A stretch of 18,698 bases of DNA from Bacteroidaceae bacterium (lineage in GTDB: Bacteria > Bacteroidota > Bacteroidia > Bacteroidales > Bacteroidaceae). A program made the position numbers and the translations under genes. The notes below the pieces were generated by a model, which saw only the letters and a program-made list of their open reading frames with translations, did not search any database and was not told where the DNA came from. Of this stretch, positions 8,081-14,779 are shown piece after piece. The stretch covers positions 1 to 18,698 of the forward strand of contig JAEDIG010000039.1 of the NCBI GenBank assembly GCA_016292545.1, read 5' to 3'. How positions within the stretch are numbered: the stretch's first letter is position 1; each line of letters starts with the position of its first letter.

Positions 8081-8992
8081 ATGAAAAGAAGAAATTTCAT
8101 CCTCAGTTCAATGGCCTCGCTGGCTACCGTCAGCATGGCATCAGGTAGCTCCTTGCTTACCAGTTGCTGTCCTGCAGCCGGCAAGCAGGCCAACAATACA
8201 CCTCTCAACCTGTCCTTCCAGGAAGGCATGGTTCCCGGCAACAGCCTTCAGGAGAAACTTGATTACATGGAGAACCTGGGTGTCACCGGCCTCGAAGTGG
8301 GCGGACGCGGTCTGGCAGGTCGTGTTGACGAAATCAATAATGCGCTCAAGGGCCGCAACGTGCGTATGTCTGCCATCTGTGCCGGTTTCGACGGCTTCAT
8401 TCTGGCCGAGGACCCTGATGTGAAGAATGCTTTCGACACCACCATGCGTGAGATTGTGGCTGCAGCCGGCCAGATAGGTTCGGTGGGTGTGATTATGGTG
8501 CCCGCCTTCAATGGCCAGCAGCCTTGCAAACCCCATACCCGCGAGACGCGTGAATTCCTGTGTGCCCAGTTGCACGACCTTGGTGAGTATGCCAAGAGCT
8601 GCGGCACCACAGTCATTCTGGAACCACTCAACCGCAACGAGGCACATTATCTGCGCCAGGTTGCCGATGCTGCAGCCATCTGCCGCGATGCAGACAGCGA
8701 GGGTGTAAAGTGCATGGGTGACTTCTGGCACATGCAGGAAGAGACCTCCGACTATGCAGCCTTCATGTCGGCAGGTACCAAATACTTGCAGCATGTACAC
8801 ATCGCCAGCCGTGGCCGTCGCCTCACTCCCTCCGAGGATGGTGAGAAGGACAATTATGTAGACGGCATGCGTGCACTCAAAGAAATGGGCTATCCTGGCT
8901 TCATTAGCTTTGAGTGCGGATGCGAGGGCGACCGTGCTTTGGTGCTTCCTCAGGCAGTGGAATTGCTCCGTGCCCAGTGGGAACAGGCATAA
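8081..8992 (+). CDS. exported sugar-phosphate-isomerase/epimerase-like TIM-barrel lipoprotein
   Basis: A 303-aa member of the xylose-isomerase-like TIM-barrel / AP-endonuclease-2 superfamily. The N-terminus (KRRNFI, residues 2-7, then a hydrophobic run and lipobox LTSC with C29) looks like a Tat-type lipoprotein signal, so it probably sits with its neighbour in the envelope. Likely divalent-metal ligands lie at the usual strand ends: E181 in ILEPLNRNEAH, D214 and H217 in GDFWHM, H240 in HVHIAS and E278 in FECG. The family includes isomerases, epimerases, dehydratases and recently described lyases acting on keto-sugars. Pairing with a secreted Gfo/Idh/MocA enzyme suggests the dehydrogenase makes a keto-sugar on which this protein acts, but this is inference. 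It is the last gene of the operon and is followed by a strong terminator. Confidence 0.88.
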   Translation: MKRRNFILSSMASLATVSMASGSSLLTSCCPAAGKQANNTPLNLSFQEGMVPGNSLQEKLDYMENLGVTGLEVGGRGLAGRVDEINNALKGRNVRMSAICAGFDGFILAEDPDVKNAFDTTMREIVAAAGQIGSVGVIMVPAFNGQQPCKPHTRETREFLCAQLHDLGEYAKSCGTTVILEPLNRNEAHYLRQVADAAAICRDADSEGVKCMGDFWHMQEETSDYAAFMSAGTKYLQHVHIASRGRRLTPSEDGEKDNYVDGMRALKEMGYPGFISFECGCEGDRALVLPQAVELLRAQWEQA

Positions 8993-9020
8993 ACCGACAG
9001 GTTTAAACCTATAAATTAAA

Positions 9021-9064
9021 GGCTCACAACGCTGCTGTTTGCAAGGGTTGTGAGCCTTTTTTTT
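9021..9064. terminator. intrinsic terminator between convergent operons
   Basis: A perfect 10-bp stem, GGCTCACAAC at 9021-9030 paired with GTTGTGAGCC at 9047-9056, with a 16-nt loop and then eight T residues (9057-9064). It is a textbook intrinsic terminator for the plus-strand redox operon. It sits between two convergent stop codons (8992 and 9081) and probably also helps stop the minus-strand operon, where the tail is the weaker TTTAATTTAT. Confidence 0.92.
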
Positions 9065-9080
9065 GCACTCTGTTTCATCC

Positions 9081-9848
9081 TCAGGAGGTATATTTCCGTA
9101 TGATTTTCAGCATACGGCTGTGGTTCTCCATGTTGTTGGCTGCCAGAACGCCTCCTGCTTCCGTCAGGCCGAGGGCTCCTCCCTGAAGAGATGAAATGAA
9201 TCCTCCGGCCTCGGTGACGATGAGAGAGGCTGCCGCAAAATCCCAGGGACCGAGCAGATATTCGAAGTACAGTTCACACCGCCCCATGGCCAGATAGCAT
9301 AGTTCGGGTGCGCAGGCTCCAAAGCGCCTGAGGTCGTTGCATTGGCCAAAGGCTTCGAGGATAATCTGCGAACACACCTTGGCATGTTCCTTGTGATAGA
9401 CGGGCAGTGCGGTGCACAGGACCGCATTCTCGAACGAGCGCCCGGACACATGGATCCTTTTTCCGTTGAGGTAGGCTCCCTGACCCTTTACGGCATGGAA
9501 CAGTTCGTCGGTGCGGGGCACATACACTACCCCCATGCTCATCTCATCGTTCTTTTTCAGTCCCACACAGATGGCACATTGGTGGATTCCGCGGCTGTAG
9601 TTGGCCGTGCCGTCGATGGGGTCGATAATCCAGGTGTATTGATGCTGAAGCTCGTGGATGTCTTCTTCCTCGCAGAGGAAACCGGCACCGGGCAACAAGG
9701 CAGAAAGTCTGTCGCGCAGAAACTCCTGCACTGCAATGTCTGAGGAGGTCACGATGTTCTCGCACCCGTCCTTCTGTGTGATTTCGAATCCGTCCGTGAC
9801 CATCAGTCTGGATGCTTCACGCACGATGTGAATGAGTTGTTCAATCAT
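9081..9848 (-). CDS. inositol-monophosphatase-family phosphatase
   Basis: A 255-aa Mg2+-dependent, lithium-sensitive-type phosphatase. Family landmarks are NIVTSSD (31-37), the metal-binding acidic cluster CEEED (59-63), DPIDGTANY (76-84, with D76 and D79 as metal ligands) and PWDFAAASLIVTEAGG (201-216, with D203). The DPIDGTANY version fits the inositol-monophosphatase/SuhB branch better than CysQ, which usually reads DPLDGTKEF; the true substrate (inositol phosphate, sugar phosphate or nucleotide phosphate) is undetermined. An in-frame extension of 14 codons exists upstream, but the ATG at 9848 is preferred: it makes a normal-length N-terminus (MIEQLIHIVREASRL) and overlaps the upstream stop by 8 bases (ATGATTGA), a typical coupled arrangement. 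It is the last gene of the TauE-GNAT operon. Confidence 0.9.
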   Translation of the reverse strand: MIEQLIHIVREASRLMVTDGFEITQKDGCENIVTSSDIAVQEFLRDRLSALLPGAGFLCEEEDIHELQHQYTWIIDPIDGTANYSRGIHQCAICVGLKKNDEMSMGVVYVPRTDELFHAVKGQGAYLNGKRIHVSGRSFENAVLCTALPVYHKEHAKVCSQIILEAFGQCNDLRRFGACAPELCYLAMGRCELYFEYLLGPWDFAAASLIVTEAGGFISSLQGGALGLTEAGGVLAANNMENHSRMLKIIRKYTS

Positions 9849-10431
9849 GATTTCTGTCCATAGGATAAAAATTGTCTCTTGTCTTTTCAAGGTCCATTAC
9901 GAGCAGATTCCTGCGTTTCCCGGCCCGCGTGAACTCTTTTACTATCTTATATCCGAGCCTGCAGAGCGAGGTGTTGCTGGCAATGTTGTCGGGATGGGCT
10001 GTGGCCAGCATGTAGCGCACGCCCTGTCGTTTGGCTTCCTCCCGGACCAGCCTGTTGAGCCAAAGCATCAGGTTTCTTCCCCTGTATTGGGGCAACACCA
10101 TGCACTCGCCAATCTCGATGCATGGGTGCTTCAGCACCTCTTCCAGTTCGGGATTCACCTGGTAGGCTCTTACGTCGTGGAGCAGGCTGCTGGTCGCCAC
10201 GAGCCTTTCTCCCTCAAAGATACCGTACACCACGTCCTCATTCACGTCCGTAAAGGTGTCGTCATATTCCTCTTCCGTCATCGGAATCAGCATTTCCTTG
10301 TTGGGGAGTGCTTCGTATATCGTCTCGCTCATGGCTTTGTGTCTTGCGCGGTCTTCTGGGATGAGGCAGCGTAGGGTCAGCTTTTCTTCCAGCCATGCCG
10401 GATGGGGTTCTATGTGAGCGTCTTTTTTCAT
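9841..10431 (-). CDS. GNAT-family N-acetyltransferase
   Basis: A 196-aa protein of the GCN5-related acetyltransferase fold, moving an acetyl group from acetyl-CoA to an unidentified amine. The CoA pyrophosphate-binding loop is VLPQYRGRNLMLWL (112-125), a slightly divergent Q-x-x-G-x-G/A motif with N120 in place of the usual Gly/Ala. A second family segment, ATAHPDNIASNTSLCRLGYK (143-162), carries the conserved N-x-x-S and LGY features. Residues 1-60 precede the core strands and are acidic (EEEYDD). The start lies 12 bases after the permease stop and the stop overlaps the phosphatase start, so all three genes are likely co-transcribed. The substrate could be small molecule or protein; nothing in the sequence decides. 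Confidence 0.85.
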   Translation of the reverse strand: MKKDAHIEPHPAWLEEKLTLRCLIPEDRARHKAMSETIYEALPNKEMLIPMTEEEYDDTFTDVNEDVVYGIFEGERLVATSSLLHDVRAYQVNPELEEVLKHPCIEIGECMVLPQYRGRNLMLWLNRLVREEAKRQGVRYMLATAHPDNIASNTSLCRLGYKIVKEFTRAGKRRNLLVMDLEKTRDNFYPMDRNHD

Positions 10432-10443
10432 TTACTATGGTTA

Positions 10444-11187
10444 TTATATTATCATTAGTATGGCAGACAGGATGGTCACTATCTGAATGAACCGGCGGAA
10501 GGCCATTTCCGGCAGGCGTTTCACAATCCACACGCCCATCAATGCACCCACCCCGATAATGGGCAGCATCACAAGGTCCAGGAGCAAGGAGCCCCATGTG
10601 ATATTGTCCCATACAAAGGCCTGGAGCGGCACTTTCAGCAGGTTCACCACAAGAAAAAACCATGCGTTGATGCCGATATACTCCATCTTTTCCTTCCTCA
10701 TTGAAAGCAGGTAGACCGACAGCACCGGGCCGGCTGCATTGCCAATCATGGTGGTGAACCCGCCGAGCAGTCCGAAAGCGGCCGCATACCACCATTTCTT
10801 CATCCATCTGTTTTCCTTGCCGAAAATCTCGCTTCCTATCATTACTGCCAGCGCGAGCATCAGCGTCCATCCCATCAGTTGACGAAACTGGCCGGTGGGG
10901 ACAAGATGGTCAACACCGATGGCAAGAAAAAAGCCCAACACTGCTGTCGGCAGGAGTCTGGCCACGATTTTCCAATCGGCGATACGCTTATAGTAGGCCA
11001 CGGCAATGATGTCTGCCATGCAGAGCATGGGCAGGATGACACCCGTGGATTCTTTTGCCCCGAATGCCATTGCCATGAGCGGTACAATCATGAGCATAAT
11101 GCCCTGTATTCCTGTCTTGGACATGCCTATGCTCAATGCTGCGAGGCATAGGGCCAGCCACTGTATTTGTGACAAGTCTTCTATCAT
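10444..11187 (-). CDS. TauE/SafE-family membrane permease
   Basis: A 247-aa integral membrane protein with about eight hydrophobic segments in two halves. It has the family repeats GMSKTGIQGI (21-30) and GGFTTMIGNAAGPVLSVYLL (142-161). TauE/SafE proteins export or import small anions, including sulfite, sulfoacetate and other organosulfonates; the cargo here is unknown. The open frame extends a further 84 codons upstream, but that stretch lacks membrane character and runs past the promoter at 11295-11325, so the ATG at 11187 is chosen; it gives the typical N-terminus MIEDLSQIQWLALCLAALSIG. Its start codon overlaps the stop of a 19-codon leader ORF. It is the first main gene of the operon. Confidence 0.88.
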   Translation of the reverse strand: MIEDLSQIQWLALCLAALSIGMSKTGIQGIMLMIVPLMAMAFGAKESTGVILPMLCMADIIAVAYYKRIADWKIVARLLPTAVLGFFLAIGVDHLVPTGQFRQLMGWTLMLALAVMIGSEIFGKENRWMKKWWYAAAFGLLGGFTTMIGNAAGPVLSVYLLSMRKEKMEYIGINAWFFLVVNLLKVPLQAFVWDNITWGSLLLDLVMLPIIGVGALMGVWIVKRLPEMAFRRFIQIVTILSAILMII

Positions 11188-11243
11188 ATTCTGGTTGTTG
11201 GCGTCATACCGGTACGTTCCGTTTCGGGAATGACCAATGTCAT
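11184..11243 (-). CDS. possible 19-aa leader peptide ahead of the TauE gene
   Basis: A short ORF reading MTLVIPETERTGMTPTTRI begins with ATG at 11243 and ends with TGA at 11184-11186, overlapping the permease ATG by ATGA. It lies within the predicted transcript, starting about 45 nt after the expected transcription start near 11288. An AGGAAA sequence lies about 12-17 nt upstream. Its start codon lies inside a 6-bp hairpin (AATGAC-ATTG-GTCATT on the minus strand, plus 11229-11244), which could control access. Chance ORFs this short are common, so the overlap and position are the only support. Confidence 0.35.
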   Translation of the reverse strand: MTLVIPETERTGMTPTTRI

Positions 11244-11244
11244 T
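11229..11244 (-). promoter_or_regulatory. small hairpin in the TauE leader covering the leader-ORF start
   Basis: AATGAC and GTCATT pair across a 4-nt loop in the 5' leader of the permease operon. The stem contains the ATG of the possible leader peptide. It may modulate translation, but six base pairs rich in A-T are weak evidence alone. Confidence 0.3.
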
Positions 11245-11294
11245 TCGTCTTTTGTTTCCTGATTGATTTGGTGTTAATACCTTATATTTTTGTG

Positions 11295-11325
11295 CAAAAG
11301 TAGGCAGAATATCCCGAATGACAAA
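11295..11325 (-). promoter_or_regulatory. promoter of the TauE-GNAT-phosphatase operon
   Basis: On the minus strand TTTG (plus 11322-11325) is followed after 19 nt by TACTTTTG (plus 11295-11302), matching TTTG-N19-21-TAnnTTTG at all defined positions. Transcription is predicted near 11288, giving a leader of about 100 nt before the permease ATG, unusually long compared with the other two operon leaders here. Confidence 0.82.
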
Positions 11326-11337
11326 ATGATTTGGGAT
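11311..11337. promoter_or_regulatory. imperfect palindrome over the -33 element, candidate operator
   Basis: ATCCCGAAT (11311-11319) and ATTTGGGAT (11329-11337) form a 9-bp inverted repeat with one mismatch (a G-U pair in RNA) around a 9-nt spacer. The -33 element of the minus-strand promoter lies inside the spacer, so a dimeric regulator bound here would directly affect that promoter and perhaps the divergent one. No T-tract follows on the minus strand, and the element precedes the predicted start, so it is not a terminator for that transcript. Confidence 0.45.
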
Positions 11338-11349
11338 TTTTTGCGGGAA

Positions 11350-11383
11350 TTGACGCATGCTATCAGAAAAAGTCGTAAATTTG
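11350..11383 (+). promoter_or_regulatory. probable promoter of the glycoside hydrolase gene
   Basis: TAAATTTG at 11376-11383 fits the -7 consensus TAnnTTTG. The nearest upstream element is TTG at 11350-11352 (as TTGAC), 23 nt away, longer than the preferred 19-21. The predicted start near 11390 leaves a leader of about 67 nt before the ATG at 11457. Its -7 box is convincing and its -33 box weak. Confidence 0.5.
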
Positions 11384-11456
11384 CACTTGGAGTAGCATCC
11401 TCCGGCGGCAAAAGGAACCTTGTCGCAAAGTAGAATCACGATAAAGATAATAAAAC

Positions 11457-13832
11457 ATGAAGAAAAAACTGCTTACATTCTTGATGGCTTGCTCGGCCCA
11501 GTTCTCCCTGGCCCAGGGCACGACCATGAGTACCACCTTGGGCGGTGGGCTGGAAACGGAGGGAATGGAACTCACCGTGTGTGCCTTTTCGGCAGGATGG
11601 CAGGGGATGGCGGTCCAGGGCGACTGGAAGGCACCCGAACAGGGGCAGAGACGTTTCCGGCTGATGTCGGAGGGTAAGAGCTGCTTTGAAGGCACGTGCC
11701 GGTATGAACAGTGCGGCGACTCCATCCAGGGCGAAATCCGGCTCACCTGCACCCGCGACATACCCATGCAGAGCCTCTCCGTTGCCATGATTGTCCCCTT
11801 GAGGAAAAACCGGGGGAAGGCATGGCAGGCCGACGGGATGGTGCGAAAGATACCCACGGGCGCCTCGGAGAGCGGAAGCCTCAGGCTGTGCCGGGTGCCG
11901 CTGCCGGATGGCAGACAGGTGGCCATCCGTTTTGCCGCCCCCATCCGCTATACGGAGCAGGACCAGAGCCGGTGGAGCGATACATGGCAGGTGCGCATGG
12001 GGGACCATCAGGAACCCCGCACGTTCGTCAGGGGGGAGCAGGTGACCTATCGTTTCGTGCTTTCCTCACAGGACGGACTCGACCTGAAGCAGGTGTATCA
12101 GCCTACCCTTGTGCAGGCGGGCCCGCAGTGGGTGCCCCTGAGCAACCACAAGGACATCCTGCCGGGCAGTGCACTCGACTTCTCGCGTCTTCGCCTGCAG
12201 CATGCTCCGGCGGGAAAGTATGGATGGCTGAGGGCCGAAGGCGGCTCGTTTGAATTTGAGAAGAGACCGGGAAAGCCATGCCGGTTCTATGGCGTGAACC
12301 TGTGCTTCTCGGCCAATTATCCCACCCATGAGGTGGCCGACCTGCTCACCGACCGTCTGGTGCGTCTGGGCTACAACACCATCCGCATCCATCATCATGA
12401 CGACACCTGGGGAAAGGGCGACCCCGAGATGCGCGACCGCCTGGATTACCTGTTGGCCAAGGCCATGGAGAAGGGGCTCTACGTAACCACCGACATGTAC
12501 GTGTCGCGCCGTGTCACCTGGCGCGAACTGGGGGTAGACCGCGAGGGCGAGGTGGGCATGGACCTTTTCAAGAGCCTGGTGGGATGCTTCGAACCGGCCT
12601 TCCGGAACTGGTGCGGGTTTGCCAAGGAGTTCCTCGAACACAGGAACCCCTACACCGGACGCATGTACAGGGACGAGCCCGGAATGCCGCTGCTCTCCCT
12701 GATCAACGAAGGAGCACTCTTCATGGGCTTCCATTCCAAGCGTGGCGACTCCATCATCATGCAGTCCTACAGGGACTTCGTCGGGAAGGAGGAGCCGCTG
12801 GTGTATGGCAGTCCCTCGTTCGAGGCCTTCTCGGACTATCTGGAACGGCGTATCGCCACCCGCTGTTCGGCCTATCTGCGCGAAATCGGGTGCAAGGCAC
12901 TGCTCACCAACGACAACAACGGCCCCCGTCATGCCGAAGGCGAGGGCACCACTCCGCTGTATGACTATGTGGACAATCATTTCTACATCGACCATCCCGA
13001 ATTCCTCGAGAAGAGCTGGCAGCTTCCATCCCGTTGCAACAACGACAATCCTGTGGGCTATGGCGGTCCGGAGCTGCTCCGGAAGAACTATGCCAAAGGC
13101 TTCTCCAAGCCCTATACCATCACTGAGTGGAACTTCTCGGGCCCTGGCCGCTACCGTGGACTGGGAGGCATCCTGACGGGTGCCAAGGCCGCCATCCAGG
13201 AATGGGACGGCCTGTGGCGTTTCGCCTATTCGCACGGCAGTGGCGACCTGGTGGACAATCCGGATGCCCATCCCGGCTACTTTGATGTGGCCACCGACCC
13301 CTTGTCGCAGGCCTCCGACCGAGCCTCGGTGTGCCTGTTCCTCAGAGGAGATGCCCAGGAGGAGGGCAGTCTGCAGCTGGACGAGGATTCCGGCGTTCTC
13401 CGGCTCGATACCCGCCGCATGTGTGGCATCTATGCTACGGAGGGAAAATACACGGCGGGCGTTCTCACGGCAGAGATAGGCGGAGCGGCGGCCACGGTAT
13501 GCCTCTGCTCGCTCGATGGCAAGGAGCTCCCGCGGTCGCGCCACATGCTCCTCACCCACATCACGGACGTGCAGGGAGAGGGCACGCTGTATGCCGACAG
13601 CAAACGGAAAGTCCTGCTCCAATGGGGACGGGGGGCACTGCTGGAGCGGGGCACGGCACGCGTCACTGTCGCCACTGCTGCCACCAAGGGGTTCAAGGTG
13701 TATGAGCTGGACACCACGGGCCGGAGAGTGGGCCGTGTGTCCTGCACGGGCGATGCTCAGGGAATCACCTTCACCGCATCCACTGCCAACGGCCGGGATG
13801 AGGGCAGAATCTACTATGAAATTTGCAGATAG
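11457..13832 (+). CDS. secreted clan GH-A glycoside hydrolase (GH5-like), specificity unknown
   Basis: A 791-aa exported protein. A signal peptide (MKKKLLTFLMACSAQFSLAQ, cleavage near 20) is followed by a beta-sandwich-like region (about 30-220) and a TIM barrel (about 270-630). The barrel shows clan GH-A signatures: FYGVNLCFSAN (277-287), YNTIRIHHHDD (306-316), LINEGAL (415-421) with E418 as likely acid/base, and ITEWNF (555-560) with E557 as likely nucleophile. The last ~160 residues look beta-rich and may be an accessory domain. The family resembles uncharacterised cellulase-superfamily proteins of Bacteroidota; I cannot assign a subfamily or substrate. No SusC/SusD pair is adjacent, so it is not part of a visible polysaccharide-utilisation locus. 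It is followed after 11 bases by the dihydrouridine synthase gene, with which it is probably co-transcribed. Confidence 0.85.
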   Translation: MKKKLLTFLMACSAQFSLAQGTTMSTTLGGGLETEGMELTVCAFSAGWQGMAVQGDWKAPEQGQRRFRLMSEGKSCFEGTCRYEQCGDSIQGEIRLTCTRDIPMQSLSVAMIVPLRKNRGKAWQADGMVRKIPTGASESGSLRLCRVPLPDGRQVAIRFAAPIRYTEQDQSRWSDTWQVRMGDHQEPRTFVRGEQVTYRFVLSSQDGLDLKQVYQPTLVQAGPQWVPLSNHKDILPGSALDFSRLRLQHAPAGKYGWLRAEGGSFEFEKRPGKPCRFYGVNLCFSANYPTHEVADLLTDRLVRLGYNTIRIHHHDDTWGKGDPEMRDRLDYLLAKAMEKGLYVTTDMYVSRRVTWRELGVDREGEVGMDLFKSLVGCFEPAFRNWCGFAKEFLEHRNPYTGRMYRDEPGMPLLSLINEGALFMGFHSKRGDSIIMQSYRDFVGKEEPLVYGSPSFEAFSDYLERRIATRCSAYLREIGCKALLTNDNNGPRHAEGEGTTPLYDYVDNHFYIDHPEFLEKSWQLPSRCNNDNPVGYGGPELLRKNYAKGFSKPYTITEWNFSGPGRYRGLGGILTGAKAAIQEWDGLWRFAYSHGSGDLVDNPDAHPGYFDVATDPLSQASDRASVCLFLRGDAQEEGSLQLDEDSGVLRLDTRRMCGIYATEGKYTAGVLTAEIGGAAATVCLCSLDGKELPRSRHMLLTHITDVQGEGTLYADSKRKVLLQWGRGALLERGTARVTVATAATKGFKVYELDTTGRRVGRVSCTGDAQGITFTASTANGRDEGRIYYEICR

Positions 13833-13843
13833 GCTTTTTCGCG

Positions 13844-14767
13844 ATGCTGGACATACATTTTGCGCCTTTGCAAGGCTATACTGAGGACTGCTACCGCCGG
13901 ATTCATCACGAACTGTGCGGAGGTGTGGACTATTACTATACGCCCTTCCTGAGGCTGGAGCACGGGAAGGTGAGAAGCAAGGACCTGCGGGACGTGAAGC
14001 CCGAACACAATGCCGGGGTGCCGGTGGTGCCGCAGGTGATCGTGCGTGATGCCGGGGAGCTGGATGCCCTTTTGCAGGTGATACGCCCGATGGGCTACAG
14101 GCGGGTGGACATCAACATGGGATGCCCGTTTGTGCTGCAGACCAGCCATGGCCGTGGAGCCGCACTGCTGGCCCGTCCGGACGAAGTGGCACGCATAGTC
14201 GGGCGGATGGCGGCCAATCAGGATATGGCCTTCTCGGTGAAGATGCGTATCGGATTGGAGAAAAGGGACGAATGGCGGGCCATCGTGCCCCTGCTCAACG
14301 ATGTGCCGCTCACGCATCTGGCGGTTCATCCCCGTTTGGCCTCACAGGGCTATAAGGGTGTGGCGGACATGGAGGCGTTTGGCAATCTGGCAGCCGTGTG
14401 CCGCCATCCGCTCGTCTATAATGGCGACATCGGGAGTGTGGAGGACATCGTGAGGATAGCGCAGGCATTCCCCGGAATCCGGGGCGTGATGATCGGGCGC
14501 GGGCTGCTGGCCCGTCCCACGATGGGCGAGGAGTATAAGAAGGGGCTGCGGATGGCCGACGCTGAGGTGGTAGGGATCATCAAGGCGATGCACGAGGGTG
14601 TGGCCCGGGAATACGGGCAGTTCATTACGGATGAGAAACAGTTGCTGGGAAAGCTGAGGACCTTCTGGGATTATCTGGAACCCACTCTGGGGCGCAAGCC
14701 ATGGAAAAGAATCCATAAGGCGGGCAATATGCGTAACTATCTGTCGGCCGTCGGGCAGCTGTGCTAG
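13844..14767 (+). CDS. dus: tRNA-dihydrouridine synthase
   Basis: A 307-aa flavin-dependent enzyme that reduces specific uridines in the tRNA D-loop using NAD(P)H. The FMN-binding barrel begins FAPLQGYTE (6-14). DINMGCPF (89-96) carries the catalytic cysteine C94, followed by the family segment GAALLARPDEV (105-115). Other sites are VKMRIG (132-137, K133), AVHPR (160-164, H162), VYNGDI (191-196) and MIGRGLL (216-222), all as expected for flavin and phosphate binding. An in-frame TTG seven codons upstream overlaps the preceding gene; the ATG at 13844 gives the standard N-terminus. The C-terminal helical domain (about 240-307) is present and of normal size. Which uridine it modifies cannot be told. 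Confidence 0.93.
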   Translation: MLDIHFAPLQGYTEDCYRRIHHELCGGVDYYYTPFLRLEHGKVRSKDLRDVKPEHNAGVPVVPQVIVRDAGELDALLQVIRPMGYRRVDINMGCPFVLQTSHGRGAALLARPDEVARIVGRMAANQDMAFSVKMRIGLEKRDEWRAIVPLLNDVPLTHLAVHPRLASQGYKGVADMEAFGNLAAVCRHPLVYNGDIGSVEDIVRIAQAFPGIRGVMIGRGLLARPTMGEEYKKGLRMADAEVVGIIKAMHEGVAREYGQFITDEKQLLGKLRTFWDYLEPTLGRKPWKRIHKAGNMRNYLSAVGQLC

Positions 14768-14779
14768 GGAAAAAAGACA

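Noticed and set aside
11188..11439. An 84-codon N-terminal extension of the TauE permease
   Set aside because: It runs through the consensus promoter at 11295-11325, has no membrane or signal character, and the ATG at 11187 gives the usual family N-terminus.
12066..13622. A 518-codon open frame on the minus strand opposite the glycoside hydrolase
   Set aside because: The plus-strand frame has a signal peptide, clan GH-A motifs and a promoter. The antisense frame has no recognisable domain and is explained by the GC-rich codon pattern of the real gene.
13823..13843. TTG start seven codons upstream for the dihydrouridine synthase
   Set aside because: It overlaps the end of the glycoside hydrolase gene and adds residues not expected before the FAPLQG strand; the ATG at 13844 suffices.
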